DNA of 64,000 nt from Corynebacterium yonathiae (GTDB taxonomy: Bacteria > Actinomycetota > Actinomycetes > Mycobacteriales > Mycobacteriaceae). Within the stretch, counting starts at the first letter, position 1. Each line of letters starts with the position of its first letter. The translations under genes and the position numbers were made by a program. Location of the stretch: NCBI RefSeq assembly GCF_022288805.1, contig NZ_JAKOPM010000002.1, positions 62,001 through 126,000 on the forward strand, in the 5' to 3' direction. Positions 19,657-28,203 of the stretch are shown here, piece by piece. The notes below the pieces were generated by a model that searched no databases, was not told the DNA's origin, and saw only the letters and a program-made list of their open reading frames with translations.

Positions 19657-19697
19657 AGGGTGGAACGCCCTCCCCGAGCGTTCCACCCTCTTTTTTC
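19657..19697 (+). terminator. Terminator after bfaA
   Basis: AGGGTGGAACGC pairs with GCGTTCCACCCT and is followed by CTTTTTT on the plus strand. It lies between the lipid pair and the convergent secreted-protein gene. Confidence 0.92.
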
Positions 19698-19724
19698 GTC
19701 CCGAAGTCTTGGGACACTCGCGCT

Positions 19725-20213
19725 TTAGTAGGCCGCGGTGATGTTGTCGTAGCCGTTGATCTTCAGGGCGTCCATGACGCGCTGCACAGCTGCCTCATCC
19801 TTCTCCGGGTTATAGGTCTCCGGGAAGGTCAGGTGAGCAGAGTGGTCATCCTTAAACTCGATGTTCATGAACTCGTGGCCGGCCTCCTGGGTAGCTAGGG
19901 CCAGCTCACGCTGCACGGCCAGCTTACCGCTCTGCAGGTTGCCACCGTTGAACCCTGGATCGACCTCTTCGGTACCCTCTGCGTCACCGTTGATGACGTC
20001 TTCCTTGTCACCGGTGATACGGCCCTTCTCAGCGTGAGCGCCGGGCTGCTGGTCCTGAGCGTTCTGCTCGCCAACTTCGGCAGGCGCGGTCTGAGTGGTC
20101 TCAGCAGGATCCGGCTGGGAGAGCTGTTCCTGGGCGTCGACTGGGCCGGTAGAGCCGGCAAATGGCATGATGGCAGCGACTGCGGTTGCGAGCAGCGAAG
20201 AAATAGACGACAT
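19725..20213 (-). CDS. Small secreted protein of unknown function
   Basis: 162 residues. A signal peptide is likely (hydrophobic about 5-20, possible cleavage near PVDAQ at 28) although the N-terminus lacks Lys/Arg, which is unusual. The middle (about 30-90) is Gln/Glu/Asp-rich and disordered-looking. The C-terminal half looks folded: LALATQEAGHEFMNIEFKDD, then HLTFPETYNPEKDEAAVQRV and ALKINGYDNITAAY. I do not recognise the family. A ribosome-binding site AAGGAG precedes the ATG. It converges on bfaA and is divergent in neither direction from a partner, so no function can be inferred from context. Confidence 0.75.
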   Translation of the reverse strand: MSSISSLLATAVAAIMPFAGSTGPVDAQEQLSQPDPAETTQTAPAEVGEQNAQDQQPGAHAEKGRITGDKEDVINGDAEGTEEVDPGFNGGNLQSGKLAVQRELALATQEAGHEFMNIEFKDDHSAHLTFPETYNPEKDEAAVQRVMDALKINGYDNITAAY

Positions 20214-20399
20214 AAGAGTCTCCTTAACGGTAGATGATTTTCAACTAAGATTGACTTTAACACTCATGAATATATATCGCCATACCGGCAACCTTATTTA
20301 TTAATAAAGGTTTCCTGTCAGCTATTTCCAGCACCAATTGTGTCCATAACCAAGGTACTGCGCTCTATACCGGCACCAGGGCGCTTACCAAACGAAATC

Positions 20400-20432
20400 A
20401 TCCCCCTGCTCCGCTGGTGCGGAGAGGGGGAC
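20400..20432 (-). terminator. Terminator after rplO
   Basis: On the minus strand TCCCCCTCTCCGC pairs with GCGGAGCAGGGGGA over an ACCA loop, followed by TGATTTCGTTT. It ends the rpsH-rplF-rplR-rpsE-rpmD-rplO unit, so secY is not co-transcribed. Confidence 0.85.
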
Positions 20433-20452
20433 GAAAATCTACTTGAAAGAGA

Positions 20453-20899
20453 TTACTTGGTGTTGGCGGATCCGCCAGCAGCTTCGATCTTCTCTACAGC
20501 AGACTTGGAGAACTTATCAGCGGTGACGTTCAACTTAACGTTGATGTCGCCGTTGCCCAGAACCTTGACCGGCTTATTAGCGCGGACCAGGCCAGCAGCT
20601 GCGATGTCAGCAACGGTAATGTCGCCGCCATCTGCGAACTTCTCGGCCAGGTCAGCAACGTTGACTACCTGGTACTCAACGTGGTTCGGGTTCTTGAAGC
20701 CCTTCAACTTAGGCAGACGCATGTGGATCGGCATCTGGCCACCCTCGAAAGCAGCGGAAACCTGCTTACGAGCACCGGTGCCCTTGGTACCGCGACCAGC
20801 GGTCTTACCCTTGGATGCCTCACCGCGGCCAACGCGGGTCTTAGGCTTATTTGCTCCTGCGGTTGGGCGCAGGTCGTGCAGCTTGATGATATCAGCCAT
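20453..20899 (-). CDS. rplO: 50S ribosomal protein L15
   Basis: 148 residues starting [20 protein letters not shown] with the Gly/Lys-rich N-terminal extension [19 protein letters not shown] typical of L15. It binds 23S rRNA late in 50S assembly. It follows rpmD after 3 bases and ends its operon at a terminator rather than continuing into secY. Confidence 0.99.
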   Translation of the reverse strand: MADIIKLHDLRPTAGANKPKTRVGRGEASKGKTAGRGTKGTGARKQVSAAFEGGQMPIHMRLPKLKGFKNPNHVEYQVVNVADLAEKFADGGDITVADIAAAGLVRANKPVKVLGNGDINVKLNVTADKFSKSAVEKIEAAGGSANTK

Positions 20900-20902
20900 G
20901 GT

Positions 20903-21088
20903 TTACTCCCCTGCCACTTCTTCGACGGTGACCAGGTGGCGAACCTTGTGAACCATACCGCGAATGATCGGGGTGTCCTGCTTTACTACGGACTGACCGA
21001 TGCGCTTGAGGCCGAGAGCCTCAATGTTCTTGCGGTGGTTCGGGTTGGTGCCCACCAGGCCCTTTACCTGTGTAATCTTCAGAGCCAT
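20903..21088 (-). CDS. rpmD: 50S ribosomal protein L30
   Basis: 61 residues, full length for L30: [20 protein letters not shown] and [20 protein letters not shown]. Lies between rpsE and rplO with 3-base gaps on both sides, indicating one co-translated message. Confidence 0.98.
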   Translation of the reverse strand: MALKITQVKGLVGTNPNHRKNIEALGLKRIGQSVVKQDTPIIRGMVHKVRHLVTVEEVAGE

Positions 21089-21091
21089 TGC

Positions 21092-21715
21092 TTATGCCTC
21101 CTGACCTGCGCGCTTGCGCAGCATACGGGCCGGGGTGACCTCTTCGATGGACTTGCCACGACGTGCGGCAACCTCTTCAGGGCGGACCAGCTGCTTGAGG
21201 CCGTCCACGGTAGCGCGGACGACGTTGAGTGCATTGTCGGAGCCCAGAGACTTCGACAGAATGTCCTGCACGCCAGCGCATTCGAGCACTGGACGAGCAG
21301 CACCACCAGCGATAACACCGGTACCAGGTGCGGCAGGCTTCATCATAACGATGCCAGCTGCGTCGCGACCCTCAACCGGGTGGGTGATGGTGCCAGCAAT
21401 CATCGGAACGCGGAAGAAGTTCTTGCGAGCCTCTTCAGCGCCCTTCTGGATTGCGGCTGGGACTTCCTTGGCCTTGCCATAACCAACGCCAACCTGACCC
21501 TGGCCGTCACCAACGACGACGAGGGCGGTGAAGGACATGTTGCGGCCACCCTTAACGGTCTTGGAGACGCGGTTGATGGTCACAACGCGCTCGATGTACT
21601 TATCGCGCTCGTTGTCCTGATGGTTACGACGATCGTTGCGGCGGCCGTTGCCACCGCGGTTGTTCTTGTTGTTCTCGGCGGAGCGTCCGCCGTCACGCTG
21701 TTCACGGTCCGACAT
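21092..21715 (-). CDS. rpsE: 30S ribosomal protein S5
   Basis: 207 residues. An N-terminal Asn/Arg/Asp-rich extension of about 40 residues precedes the S5 double-stranded-RNA-binding domain ([20 protein letters not shown]) and the C-terminal domain ([20 protein letters not shown]). S5 contributes to decoding accuracy and the mRNA entry site. Gaps are 40 bases to rplR and 3 bases to rpmD. Confidence 0.99.
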   Translation of the reverse strand: MSDREQRDGGRSAENNKNNRGGNGRRNDRRNHQDNERDKYIERVVTINRVSKTVKGGRNMSFTALVVVGDGQGQVGVGYGKAKEVPAAIQKGAEEARKNFFRVPMIAGTITHPVEGRDAAGIVMMKPAAPGTGVIAGGAARPVLECAGVQDILSKSLGSDNALNVVRATVDGLKQLVRPEEVAARRGKSIEEVTPARMLRKRAGQEA

Positions 21716-21755
21716 TAGGCGTTCCTTCCGTTGATGTTTCCGTTGACGATGATCA

Positions 21756-22157
21756 TTAGAACTTCAGACCACCTTCACGTGCGGCGTCAGCCAGCGCAGC
21801 GACGCGGCCGTGGTACTTGTAGCCTGCGCGGTCAAATACGACGTGCTCGATGCCAGCGGCCTTAGCGCGCTCGGCAACCAGCTCGCCTACCTTGGCGGCC
21901 TTGGCCTTCTTATCGCCCTCGAGTGCACGAACGTCCGCCTCCATGGAGGATGCGGAGACCAGGGTGTGGCCTGCCAGGTCGTCGATGACCTGGACGTGCA
22001 TGTGACGGGAGGAGCGGTGAAGAACCAGACGCGGTGCCTCAGGGGTGCCACGCAGGGTCTTACGGATACGGAAGTGACGGCGTGCGCGTGCTTCGCGACG
22101 ACGGGAGGAGATGTCCTTGCCGACTGGAGTGCGCTTGGTGTTTTCAGTGTTTGCCAT
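21756..22157 (-). CDS. rplR: 50S ribosomal protein L18
   Basis: 133 residues with a basic N-terminus ([20 protein letters not shown]) and the conserved [20 protein letters not shown] end. L18 binds 5S rRNA and helps place it in the central protuberance. It follows rplF after 3 bases. Confidence 0.99.
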   Translation of the reverse strand: MANTENTKRTPVGKDISSRRREARARRHFRIRKTLRGTPEAPRLVLHRSSRHMHVQVIDDLAGHTLVSASSMEADVRALEGDKKAKAAKVGELVAERAKAAGIEHVVFDRAGYKYHGRVAALADAAREGGLKF

Positions 22158-22160
22158 TGC

Positions 22161-22697
22161 TTACTTACCCGTCTTTCCGACCTTGCGACGGATCTGCTCG
22201 CCTTCGTAGCGAATACCCTTGCCCTTGTAAGGATCGTCCTTACGCAGACGACGGATATTAGCGGCGATCTGTCCGACTAGTTGCTTGTCAATACCGGTAA
22301 TGGACAGCTTGGTTGCGCCGTCCACTGCGAAGGTAATTCCCTCCGGAGCCTCGATGAGGATCGGGTGGGAGTAGCCCAGGCTGAATTCCAGGTCCTTACC
22401 CTTCTGCTGAACACGGTAGCCGACACCGAAGATTTCCATCTTGATGGTGTAGCCCTCGGTCACGCCAACAACGGCGTTGTTCAGCAGGGAGCGGGACAGA
22501 CCGTGCAGTGCACGGTGCTTGCGGTGGTCATCAGGGCGGGAAACGGACAGTACGCCGTCTTCCAGGTTGATGGCGATAGGCTCTGGAACGTTAACGCTCT
22601 GGGTGCCCTTAGGACCCTTAACCTCAACGTCTTGGCCGTTGATCTTGATTTCGACGCCGTTCGGTACGGCGATTGGTGCTAGACCGACTCGAGACAT
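22161..22697 (-). CDS. rplF: 50S ribosomal protein L6
   Basis: 178 residues with the two L6 repeats and the C-terminal signature [22 protein letters not shown]6 sits near the GTPase-associated centre of the 50S subunit. It lies 15 bases after rpsH. Confidence 0.99.
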   Translation of the reverse strand: MSRVGLAPIAVPNGVEIKINGQDVEVKGPKGTQSVNVPEPIAINLEDGVLSVSRPDDHRKHRALHGLSRSLLNNAVVGVTEGYTIKMEIFGVGYRVQQKGKDLEFSLGYSHPILIEAPEGITFAVDGATKLSITGIDKQLVGQIAANIRRLRKDDPYKGKGIRYEGEQIRRKVGKTGK

Positions 22698-22712
22698 GTG
22701 TCAAACCTCCCT

Positions 22713-23096
22713 TTACCAGACGTAGGCGAGAACTTCTCCGCCTACGCCCTTCTCCTCAGCCTGACGGTCAGTCAGCACGCCGTGGGACGTGGAAATGATA
22801 GCCACGCCCAGGCCGCCCAAGACCTGTGGCAGTTCGGTGGACTTTGCGTACACGCGTAGACCCGGCTTAGACACGCGACGCAGGCCAGACAGGGAGCGCT
22901 CGCGGTTGTTGTACTTCAGCTCGAGGGACAGGGTGTGGCCCTCGACGGTGTAGTCAGCGATGTAGCCTTCCTGCTTCAAAATGTCAGCAATGTTTGCCTT
23001 CAGCTTGGAGGTAGGCATCGACACGGTGTCATGGTGCGCATTACTTGCGTTGCGCACGCGCGACAGCATGTCGGCAATAGGATCAGTCATAGTCAT
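22713..23096 (-). CDS. rpsH: 30S ribosomal protein S8
   Basis: 127 residues: [20 protein letters not shown] at the start and the C-terminal [20 protein letters not shown] signature. S8 is a primary 16S rRNA-binding protein. It is first in its unit here. The rplE and rpsN genes that usually precede it are absent from this junction; rplE lies 3.3 kb away after inserted genes. Confidence 0.99.
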   Translation of the reverse strand: MTMTDPIADMLSRVRNASNAHHDTVSMPTSKLKANIADILKQEGYIADYTVEGHTLSLELKYNNRERSLSGLRRVSKPGLRVYAKSTELPQVLGGLGVAIISTSHGVLTDRQAEEKGVGGEVLAYVW

Positions 23097-23451
23097 ATGA
23101 GTGACCGTGTACCTTTCTCGTTGCGGTTCCCGTGCTCACCAAAGCGTTCTCCGTGTGATTTCGGGCTACTCACGCTCCCTACGGTCAATACCGTAAGGCG
23201 CTCGCCACCCTTTGATTCAGACAACGGTCCGCTATCTACGGCGAGGGGCCTACAACAAAGTTGATGTTCAGTTCTTGCATCGGCTCGGCGCTTTCTGCAG
23301 CTCAGCGCGCCAAAATTCACAGTGACTTAGGCACGCCAATGCCTCGGCGCAAGCACGAGGTACTATGCTACGCCATTACCTGCGGTTTTCCAAATGGTCC
23401 CGTGCCTTCATTAAAGTCGGGACCTGCACGAACATATATAAGGAGTTGGTC
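23097..23451. other. Divergent intergenic region rpsH / DUF6457 gene
   Basis: 355 bases with no convincing gene. It must hold the rpsH operon promoter (minus) and that of the fdhD pair (plus). GGTCCCG (23396-23402) and CGGGACC (23418-23424) form a perfect 7-base stem just before the ribosome-binding site AAGGAG (23440-23445) of the plus-strand gene, a possible leader hairpin. Confidence 0.6.
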
Positions 23452-23700
23452 ATGAGCGAGATGCACGAGGACCCCATCCAATCCGCGCACGAGTGGCTGG
23501 AAGAAGCCGCCCGACACCTCGGCCTCGATCCCGGGGAGGCGACCACCCTCACCCGCGAAATTCTGGATTTAACCAAGGACGTAGCGCATAATCGCTCTCG
23601 CCCGGCCGCACCGCTTACCGCCTTCCTCGTCGGCCTTGCCTCCAGCGACGTGGATGAAGCCCGCAACAATATTGACGCCCTAAAGCAGGTGCTGCAGTAA
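23452..23700 (+). CDS. Small DUF6457-like protein upstream of fdhD
   Basis: 82 residues from the ATG at 23452, which follows AAGGAG with a 6-base gap. It is a small acidic helical protein (DPIQSAHEWLEEAARHLGLD, later LDLTKDVAHNRSRPAAPLT and a C-terminal helix). The length and pattern match the actinobacterial DUF6457 family often found beside molybdenum-cofactor or formate dehydrogenase genes. The stop overlaps the fdhD start (TAATG), so a linked role in formate dehydrogenase maturation is likely, but the molecular function is unknown. Confidence 0.8.
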   Translation: MSEMHEDPIQSAHEWLEEAARHLGLDPGEATTLTREILDLTKDVAHNRSRPAAPLTAFLVGLASSDVDEARNNIDALKQVLQ

Positions 23701-24518
23701 TGGCCGGCCGCAAGAATTCCACCTTCGCTGTCACCAAGGTCCGTTTGGGAGATGGCCTGCAGGTCGATACCCGCGCAGATACCGTCGCCGGCGAGGAACC
23801 ACTAGAAATCCGCGTGGGCGGGCAGACTATCACCACCACTATGCGTACTCCTGGACATGACGTGGAGCTCGCGCACGGTTTCTTGCATTCGGAGGGCCAT
23901 ATTGCCTCGCTTGGCGACGTCGCGGAGGCCCGCTACTGCGCCGGTGCCACCGTCGATGGCATGAATACCTACAATTTGCTCGACGTCGAGCTGAGAAAAA
24001 GGAACGTGATTGACCTAAGCGATTTGCGGTTAACCACCACAACCTCCGCCTGCGGCGTGTGCGGTACCTCCTCTATCGAGGCATTGACCAAGCAGACACG
24101 CTACCCGATTCCCCAAGTGCCGGTAGATCCCTATGTCATAGCCCAGCTGCCCGAGGCACTTCGCGCCGAACAGAAACAATTTAAAAAGACCGGCGGCATT
24201 CACGCTGCCGGTGCCTTCACCCTGGACGGTGAGCCGGTGGTAATCCGCGAAGATATCGGCCGACACAATGCCGCCGATAAGGTCATCGGTCACCTTCTGC
24301 TGGAAGATCGACTGCCTGCAGACGATCTCATTTTGGCGATGAGCTCGCGCGCCAGCTTTGAGCTCGTCCAAAAGGCCGCGATGGCCGGCTTCGGAATGCT
24401 GGTTGCCGTAAGCGCGGCTTCCTCCCTAGCGGTGGAAACGGCCCGCGAAACCGGCATGGCGCTCGTGGGGTTTGCCCGCGGTGACCGCTTTAACCTTTAT
24501 TCCGGAAAGCTCGCTTAG
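23700..24518 (+). CDS. fdhD: Formate dehydrogenase accessory sulfurtransferase FdhD
   Basis: 272 residues. The catalytic Cys pair is visible as CGVC at residues 118-121 (TTTSACGVCGTSSIEAL), and the later core includes VIREDIGRHNAADKVIGHL. FdhD passes sulfur from a cysteine desulfurase to the molybdenum cofactor and is required for active formate dehydrogenase. It is coupled to the small upstream gene and converges with a formate/nitrite channel gene, overlapping it by four bases. The dehydrogenase itself (fdhF) is not in the window. Confidence 0.96.
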   Translation: MAGRKNSTFAVTKVRLGDGLQVDTRADTVAGEEPLEIRVGGQTITTTMRTPGHDVELAHGFLHSEGHIASLGDVAEARYCAGATVDGMNTYNLLDVELRKRNVIDLSDLRLTTTTSACGVCGTSSIEALTKQTRYPIPQVPVDPYVIAQLPEALRAEQKQFKKTGGIHAAGAFTLDGEPVVIREDIGRHNAADKVIGHLLLEDRLPADDLILAMSSRASFELVQKAAMAGFGMLVAVSAASSLAVETARETGMALVGFARGDRFNLYSGKLA

Positions 24519-25300
24519 TCGCGGTAGGCCTCCGGGCCGCGATTGAGCCACGCGTAGACGCCGCCAACCAAAAGGCCGCCGCCAATAAAGTTGCCGATCC
24601 ACACTAGGATCCAATTGAGGGCTACGTTGCCGGCGGTCAGTGTTGCCGGCACCGGGTCAGAGGCGAATAGCGTGATGCTAAACAGGCAGAAGTTCGCGAT
24701 AACGTGCTCTAGGCCTAACGCCACGAAAGCGCCAATGATCGGGATGATGACAAAGAACTTCGACGCTGCGTCCTTGGCGAAGATGGCACCGACGATGCCC
24801 ATGTTGACCACAAAGTTGGCGGCAATGGCCTCTACCAGCATGCCTTGCGGGGACTTGGTGAGCTTGCCTTCAGAAACCGTCACCAGAAGGTGCGAAGGAT
24901 CCAAGTCAGCAAATTTGGCGGACATCGCCATAATGGCGGCAAAAATGATCGCTCCCACCAGATTGAAAATGGTGGTAATAAGCAACAAGTAAAAGGCCTT
25001 GCCCCACGCCACGTGCTTATTGCTGGCGGCATAGACCATGTACATCATGTTGCCGGTAGCCAGATCGGCGCCCAAGAGCAGAATGGCGAACAGGCCCACG
25101 CCGAAAAATAGGGCAAAAGCCACGGAGCCCATTCCCTGCGCAACGCCGTTGACGGCCTGGCCTACCACACCGGCAAAAGCAGTACCGATACACAGGTACA
25201 CACCCGCCAAGGTAGCGCGAACTGCAAAGCGAGCGAAGGATTCATCTAATAAGGTGACCTTCTTGACGGCCGCCGCCTTGGCGGCATCATTGAGAGACAT
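24515..25300 (-). CDS. Formate/nitrite transporter family channel
   Basis: 261 residues from the ATG at 25300, chosen because GAGGTAG lies upstream; an in-frame TTG at 25318 is the alternative. Six membrane helices and the FNT hallmarks are present: the loop GADLATGNMMYM and the central His in LEHVIANFCLFSI. FNT proteins form pentameric channels for formate, nitrite or related monovalent anions. The convergent neighbour fdhD makes formate the most likely substrate. The gene overlaps the fdhD stop on the opposite strand. Confidence 0.93.
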   Translation of the reverse strand: MSLNDAAKAAAVKKVTLLDESFARFAVRATLAGVYLCIGTAFAGVVGQAVNGVAQGMGSVAFALFFGVGLFAILLLGADLATGNMMYMVYAASNKHVAWGKAFYLLLITTIFNLVGAIIFAAIMAMSAKFADLDPSHLLVTVSEGKLTKSPQGMLVEAIAANFVVNMGIVGAIFAKDAASKFFVIIPIIGAFVALGLEHVIANFCLFSITLFASDPVPATLTAGNVALNWILVWIGNFIGGGLLVGGVYAWLNRGPEAYRD

Positions 25301-25440
25301 TTCTACCTCATTAATCAAAGAGTATTAAATCCTTCTAATCTTATCCTGACCACCTGATTCCGCGTCAATTCCGGGTATGCATAACACTGCGTTGTAAGCT
25401 AGAACTTTCCTATTACCCGTATTTTCTCTTCGGAGGTCGC

Positions 25441-26322
25441 ATGGATTCCCACTACCGGCCGCGGAGGGAACCGAATCGGCTTCCTACTAGTGGGCGCCGG
25501 AGCGTTCCATCGCGATCCGACCACACAAATGGTGATCGCCAATGGCGCCAGACCGAAACGCGCACTCGCTGACAGCAGCGCCAACGTTCCCCACACTGCC
25601 TTGAGGACACCGCACCTCCCCGGAACCGGTGCAAACCCACGCTATAGGAACGAATCACAAAGGCGTGGCGATCCTCTGGCATCCTTCGGGTCGTCGTCGG
25701 CATCGTCGCCACAGTGTTACTCGCCTGCACGATTAATCGTGTGGTCAATCCCCCAGAAGGCTTGGAAACCAATGAGGTCACCGCGGAAGAGGCCCCTGCT
25801 ATTGACCCTTCCCCCGCAGTCGAGCTCTTCATCCCGGCCATTGAGGTTCATGCAGATTTTCAAGACGGCTCCTGCCGCGTAGTAAACGGTGCCATCAATC
25901 CGGACTCCATGAATAAGGCCTGCACCTATACTGCCGAAGACCGCCCTTATTCACTGCCGGGCACTACAGCCCAAGACATCGTCGTCATCGCCGGGCATAC
26001 TGGGGCGGGGGTGCCGGCCGTGTTTAATAATCTCTACGATGGCTCCGCGAACGAGCACAAGGTGCGCTTAGGCAACAAGCTCTACGTCCGCAGGCAAAAC
26101 TCCGGCCAGAACTGGCTCGTCTATACCGCTACCGACTTACACGACCCAGATAAACAGGGGCTGTCTGACGACGCCTCTATCTGGGGCGAGGCACCCATGC
26201 CTGGCCGCCTACTCACCATCGGTTGTATCCAACCTGCCAACCCTTTGGAGGCGGCGGCCCGCAACACGGTCGTCGGCTGGCACTACGAGGGCGCTACGCG
26301 CACCGAGGCCGACAGCGCCTAA
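25441..26322 (+). pseudogene. Sortase-family gene with two in-frame stops in its N-terminal part
   Basis: One reading frame runs from ATG 25441 (after GGAGG at 25432) to the TAA at 26320, broken by TGA at 25570-25572 and TAG at 25645-25647. Before the stops it encodes an Arg-rich, cytosol-like region; after them comes the membrane segment SGILRVVVGIVATVLLAC and a sortase domain with IAGHTG (catalytic His) and TIGCIQP (catalytic Cys). Between TAG and the membrane segment there is no ATG, GTG or TTG. The first later start, GTG 25714, would cut off most of the membrane helix. The sortase core itself is intact, so either decay is recent or an unusual start is used. Sequencing error is possible but would need two substitutions. 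Confidence 0.75.
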
Positions 26323-26383
26323 GCCGCACATGCAGAAGCCAGCGCTTTCGACCACTAGATTCCGCCCCACCCGGTAAAACTAG

Positions 26384-26420
26384 AAAATCCCAACGCCCCT
26401 TCCGGGGAGTTGGGATTTCT
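26384..26420. terminator. Bidirectional terminator between the sortase remnant and rplE
   Basis: AAAATCCCAACGCCCC and GGGGAGTTGGGATTT form a stem around TTCC, with T-rich bases after the stem on both strands. It ends the rplN-rplX-rplE unit from one side and the sortase-like gene from the other. Confidence 0.9.
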
Positions 26421-26431
26421 TAGCGCTCTAT

Positions 26432-26983
26432 TTACTTGAACGGGAAGCCGAGCTCGCGCAGGAGCTTGCGGCCCTCGTCGTCGTTAGTAGCGGTGGTAAC
26501 GACGGTGATGTCCATACCACGAGGGCGATCGATCTTGTCGATGTCGATCTCGTAGAACATGGACTGCTCGGACAGGCCGAAGGTATAATTGCCGTGGCCG
26601 TCGAACTGCTGATCAGACAGACCGCGGAAGTCACGAATACGTGGCAGCGCGATGGTCAGCAGGCGGTCCAGGAACTCCCACATGCGGTCGCCGCGCAGGG
26701 TAACGCGGGCGCCGATGGGCATGCCCTCACGAAGCTTGAAGTTCGCGATGGACTTCTTAGCGCGACGCAGCTGCGGCTTCTGACCGGTAATAGCGGTCAG
26801 GTCCTCGAGTGCGCCGTTGATGACCTTGGAGTCACGTGCAGCTTCGCCAACACCCATGTTGACAACAACCTTGGTAACACCAGGGATCTGCATGACGTTG
26901 TCGTAGTTGAACTCGTCATTCAGGGTCTTACGGATTTCCTCGCGGTAGCGAGTCTTCAGACGCGGGGTGTAGTTCTCGCTCAT
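26432..26983 (-). CDS. rplE: 50S ribosomal protein L5
   Basis: 183 residues: [20 protein letters not shown] and the C-terminal [21 protein letters not shown]5 binds 5S rRNA and contacts the P-site tRNA. It ends the short rplN-rplX-rplE unit and is followed by a terminator. rpsN, normally next, is missing here. Confidence 0.99.
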   Translation of the reverse strand: MSENYTPRLKTRYREEIRKTLNDEFNYDNVMQIPGVTKVVVNMGVGEAARDSKVINGALEDLTAITGQKPQLRRAKKSIANFKLREGMPIGARVTLRGDRMWEFLDRLLTIALPRIRDFRGLSDQQFDGHGNYTFGLSEQSMFYEIDIDKIDRPRGMDITVVTTATNDDEGRKLLRELGFPFK

Positions 26984-26985
26984 TT

Positions 26986-27300
26986 TTAGATGTCCTTCCC
27001 GTTGCTACGCGCGATACGGACCTTCTTGCCGTTCTCGTCGAAACGGTAGCCCACGCGGGTCGGGTTGCCTTCGGAGTCAACGATCGCAACGTTGGACACG
27101 TGGATCGGAGCTTCCTGGGTAACGATTCCGCCGGACTCGGCGCCACGCTCGGTAGCGGAGTTAGCGACGTGCTTCTTGATGCGGTTAACGCCCTCAACGA
27201 GGACCTTTTCACGCTTTGGGTATGCCTCGATGACCTTGCCCTTCGCGCCCTTGTCTGGGCCCGAAATGACGATCACCATATCTCCCTTATGGATCTTCAT
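26986..27300 (-). CDS. rplX: 50S ribosomal protein L24
   Basis: 104 residues with the KOW motif at the start ([20 protein letters not shown]). L24 initiates 50S assembly and lies at the exit tunnel. It follows rplN after 4 bases and precedes rplE by 2 bases. Confidence 0.99.
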   Translation of the reverse strand: MKIHKGDMVIVISGPDKGAKGKVIEAYPKREKVLVEGVNRIKKHVANSATERGAESGGIVTQEAPIHVSNVAIVDSEGNPTRVGYRFDENGKKVRIARSNGKDI

Positions 27301-27304
27301 AAGA

Positions 27305-27673
27305 CTAGATCACCTCCGGTGCGAGAGAAACGATCTTCATGAAACGCTTGTCACGAAGTTCGCGAGCAACCGGTCCGAAGATACGGGTACCACGGGGCTC
27401 GCTATCGCCCTTGAGAACAACTGCAGCGTTCTCGTCAAAGCGGATGTAGGAGCCGTCTGGACGACGGGTTTCCTTCTTCGCGCGGACGATAACTGCCTTT
27501 ACAATGTCGCCTTCCTTGACGTTGCCACCTGGGACAGCGTCCTTGACAGTCGCGACGATAACGTCGCCGATGCCAGCGGAGCGTCGGACAGAGCCGCCGA
27601 GAACGCGGATGCACAGCAATTCACGTGCACCAGAGTTGTCGGCGACGCGCAGACGCGATTCTTGCTGAATCAC
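27305..27673 (-). CDS. rplN: 50S ribosomal protein L14
   Basis: 122 residues from the GTG at 27673, which follows AGGAGACCCATA. This gives the standard L14 beginning [18 protein letters not shown]; the open frame to 27850 is rejected as non-coding upstream sequence. L14 forms an intersubunit bridge. It heads a three-gene unit separated from rpsQ by about 7 kb, so it needs its own promoter in 27674-28203. Confidence 0.99.
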   Translation of the reverse strand: MIQQESRLRVADNSGARELLCIRVLGGSVRRSAGIGDVIVATVKDAVPGGNVKEGDIVKAVIVRAKKETRRPDGSYIRFDENAAVVLKGDSEPRGTRIFGPVARELRDKRFMKIVSLAPEVI

Positions 27674-28203
27674 TATGGGTCTCCTGACCTGGATTGATGT
27701 GCGGTAAGATTTCCGTCCTTGCCGCACGCGGTCTACAAACTTGCGATGCTCAAGCTTTGACAACGGACTATGCCGAAGGGTCTCGGACCGACGGTTCGGA
27801 AACGCACCGCTACGGGCCGACCAGCTTTTGCAACCTATACATTCAACCACACGCCAGCGCCCATACCAAAACGCCGCTTAGTGATTACCGACGCCCCCCT
27901 ACCTCCACATATATTTCCGTCAGTACACCCACCTAGCCCTCGGCCTCTTATTTCGAACAATACGACACGCATAGGCTCCAAAATCATCGCCACAATCTGC
28001 ACATATGAACCACACTTTAGCACCCCTCAGTGCAAAGCCTGTCGCACGGCCATTCTAATAATCAGATTTTCACAGCTGTAACGCGTGAGAATTGCAGTTA
28101 ACTTCTGATTTCCGTGTGACAACTGCGAATTATGTGACCACTGTTATTTGCGTCGCGAAAGACATTTCTTTGCGCTTTCCCATATTTCCCTAAGGAGAAA
28201 CAC
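27674..28203. other. Divergent intergenic region rplN / secreted protein
   Basis: 530 bases without a convincing gene; the 27900-28150 part is clearly more AT-rich than its surroundings. It must hold promoters for the rplN unit and for the secreted-protein gene. GTGTGAC (28114-28120) and TATGTGAC (28131-28138) form a direct repeat upstream of the plus-strand gene, a possible regulator site. The ribosome-binding site TAAGGAG (28190-28196) precedes the ATG at 28204. Confidence 0.6.

Noticed and set aside
27674..27850. N-terminal extension of L14
   Set aside because: The 59 extra codons do not match L14, and the GTG at 27673 has a good ribosome-binding site and gives the standard 122 residues.
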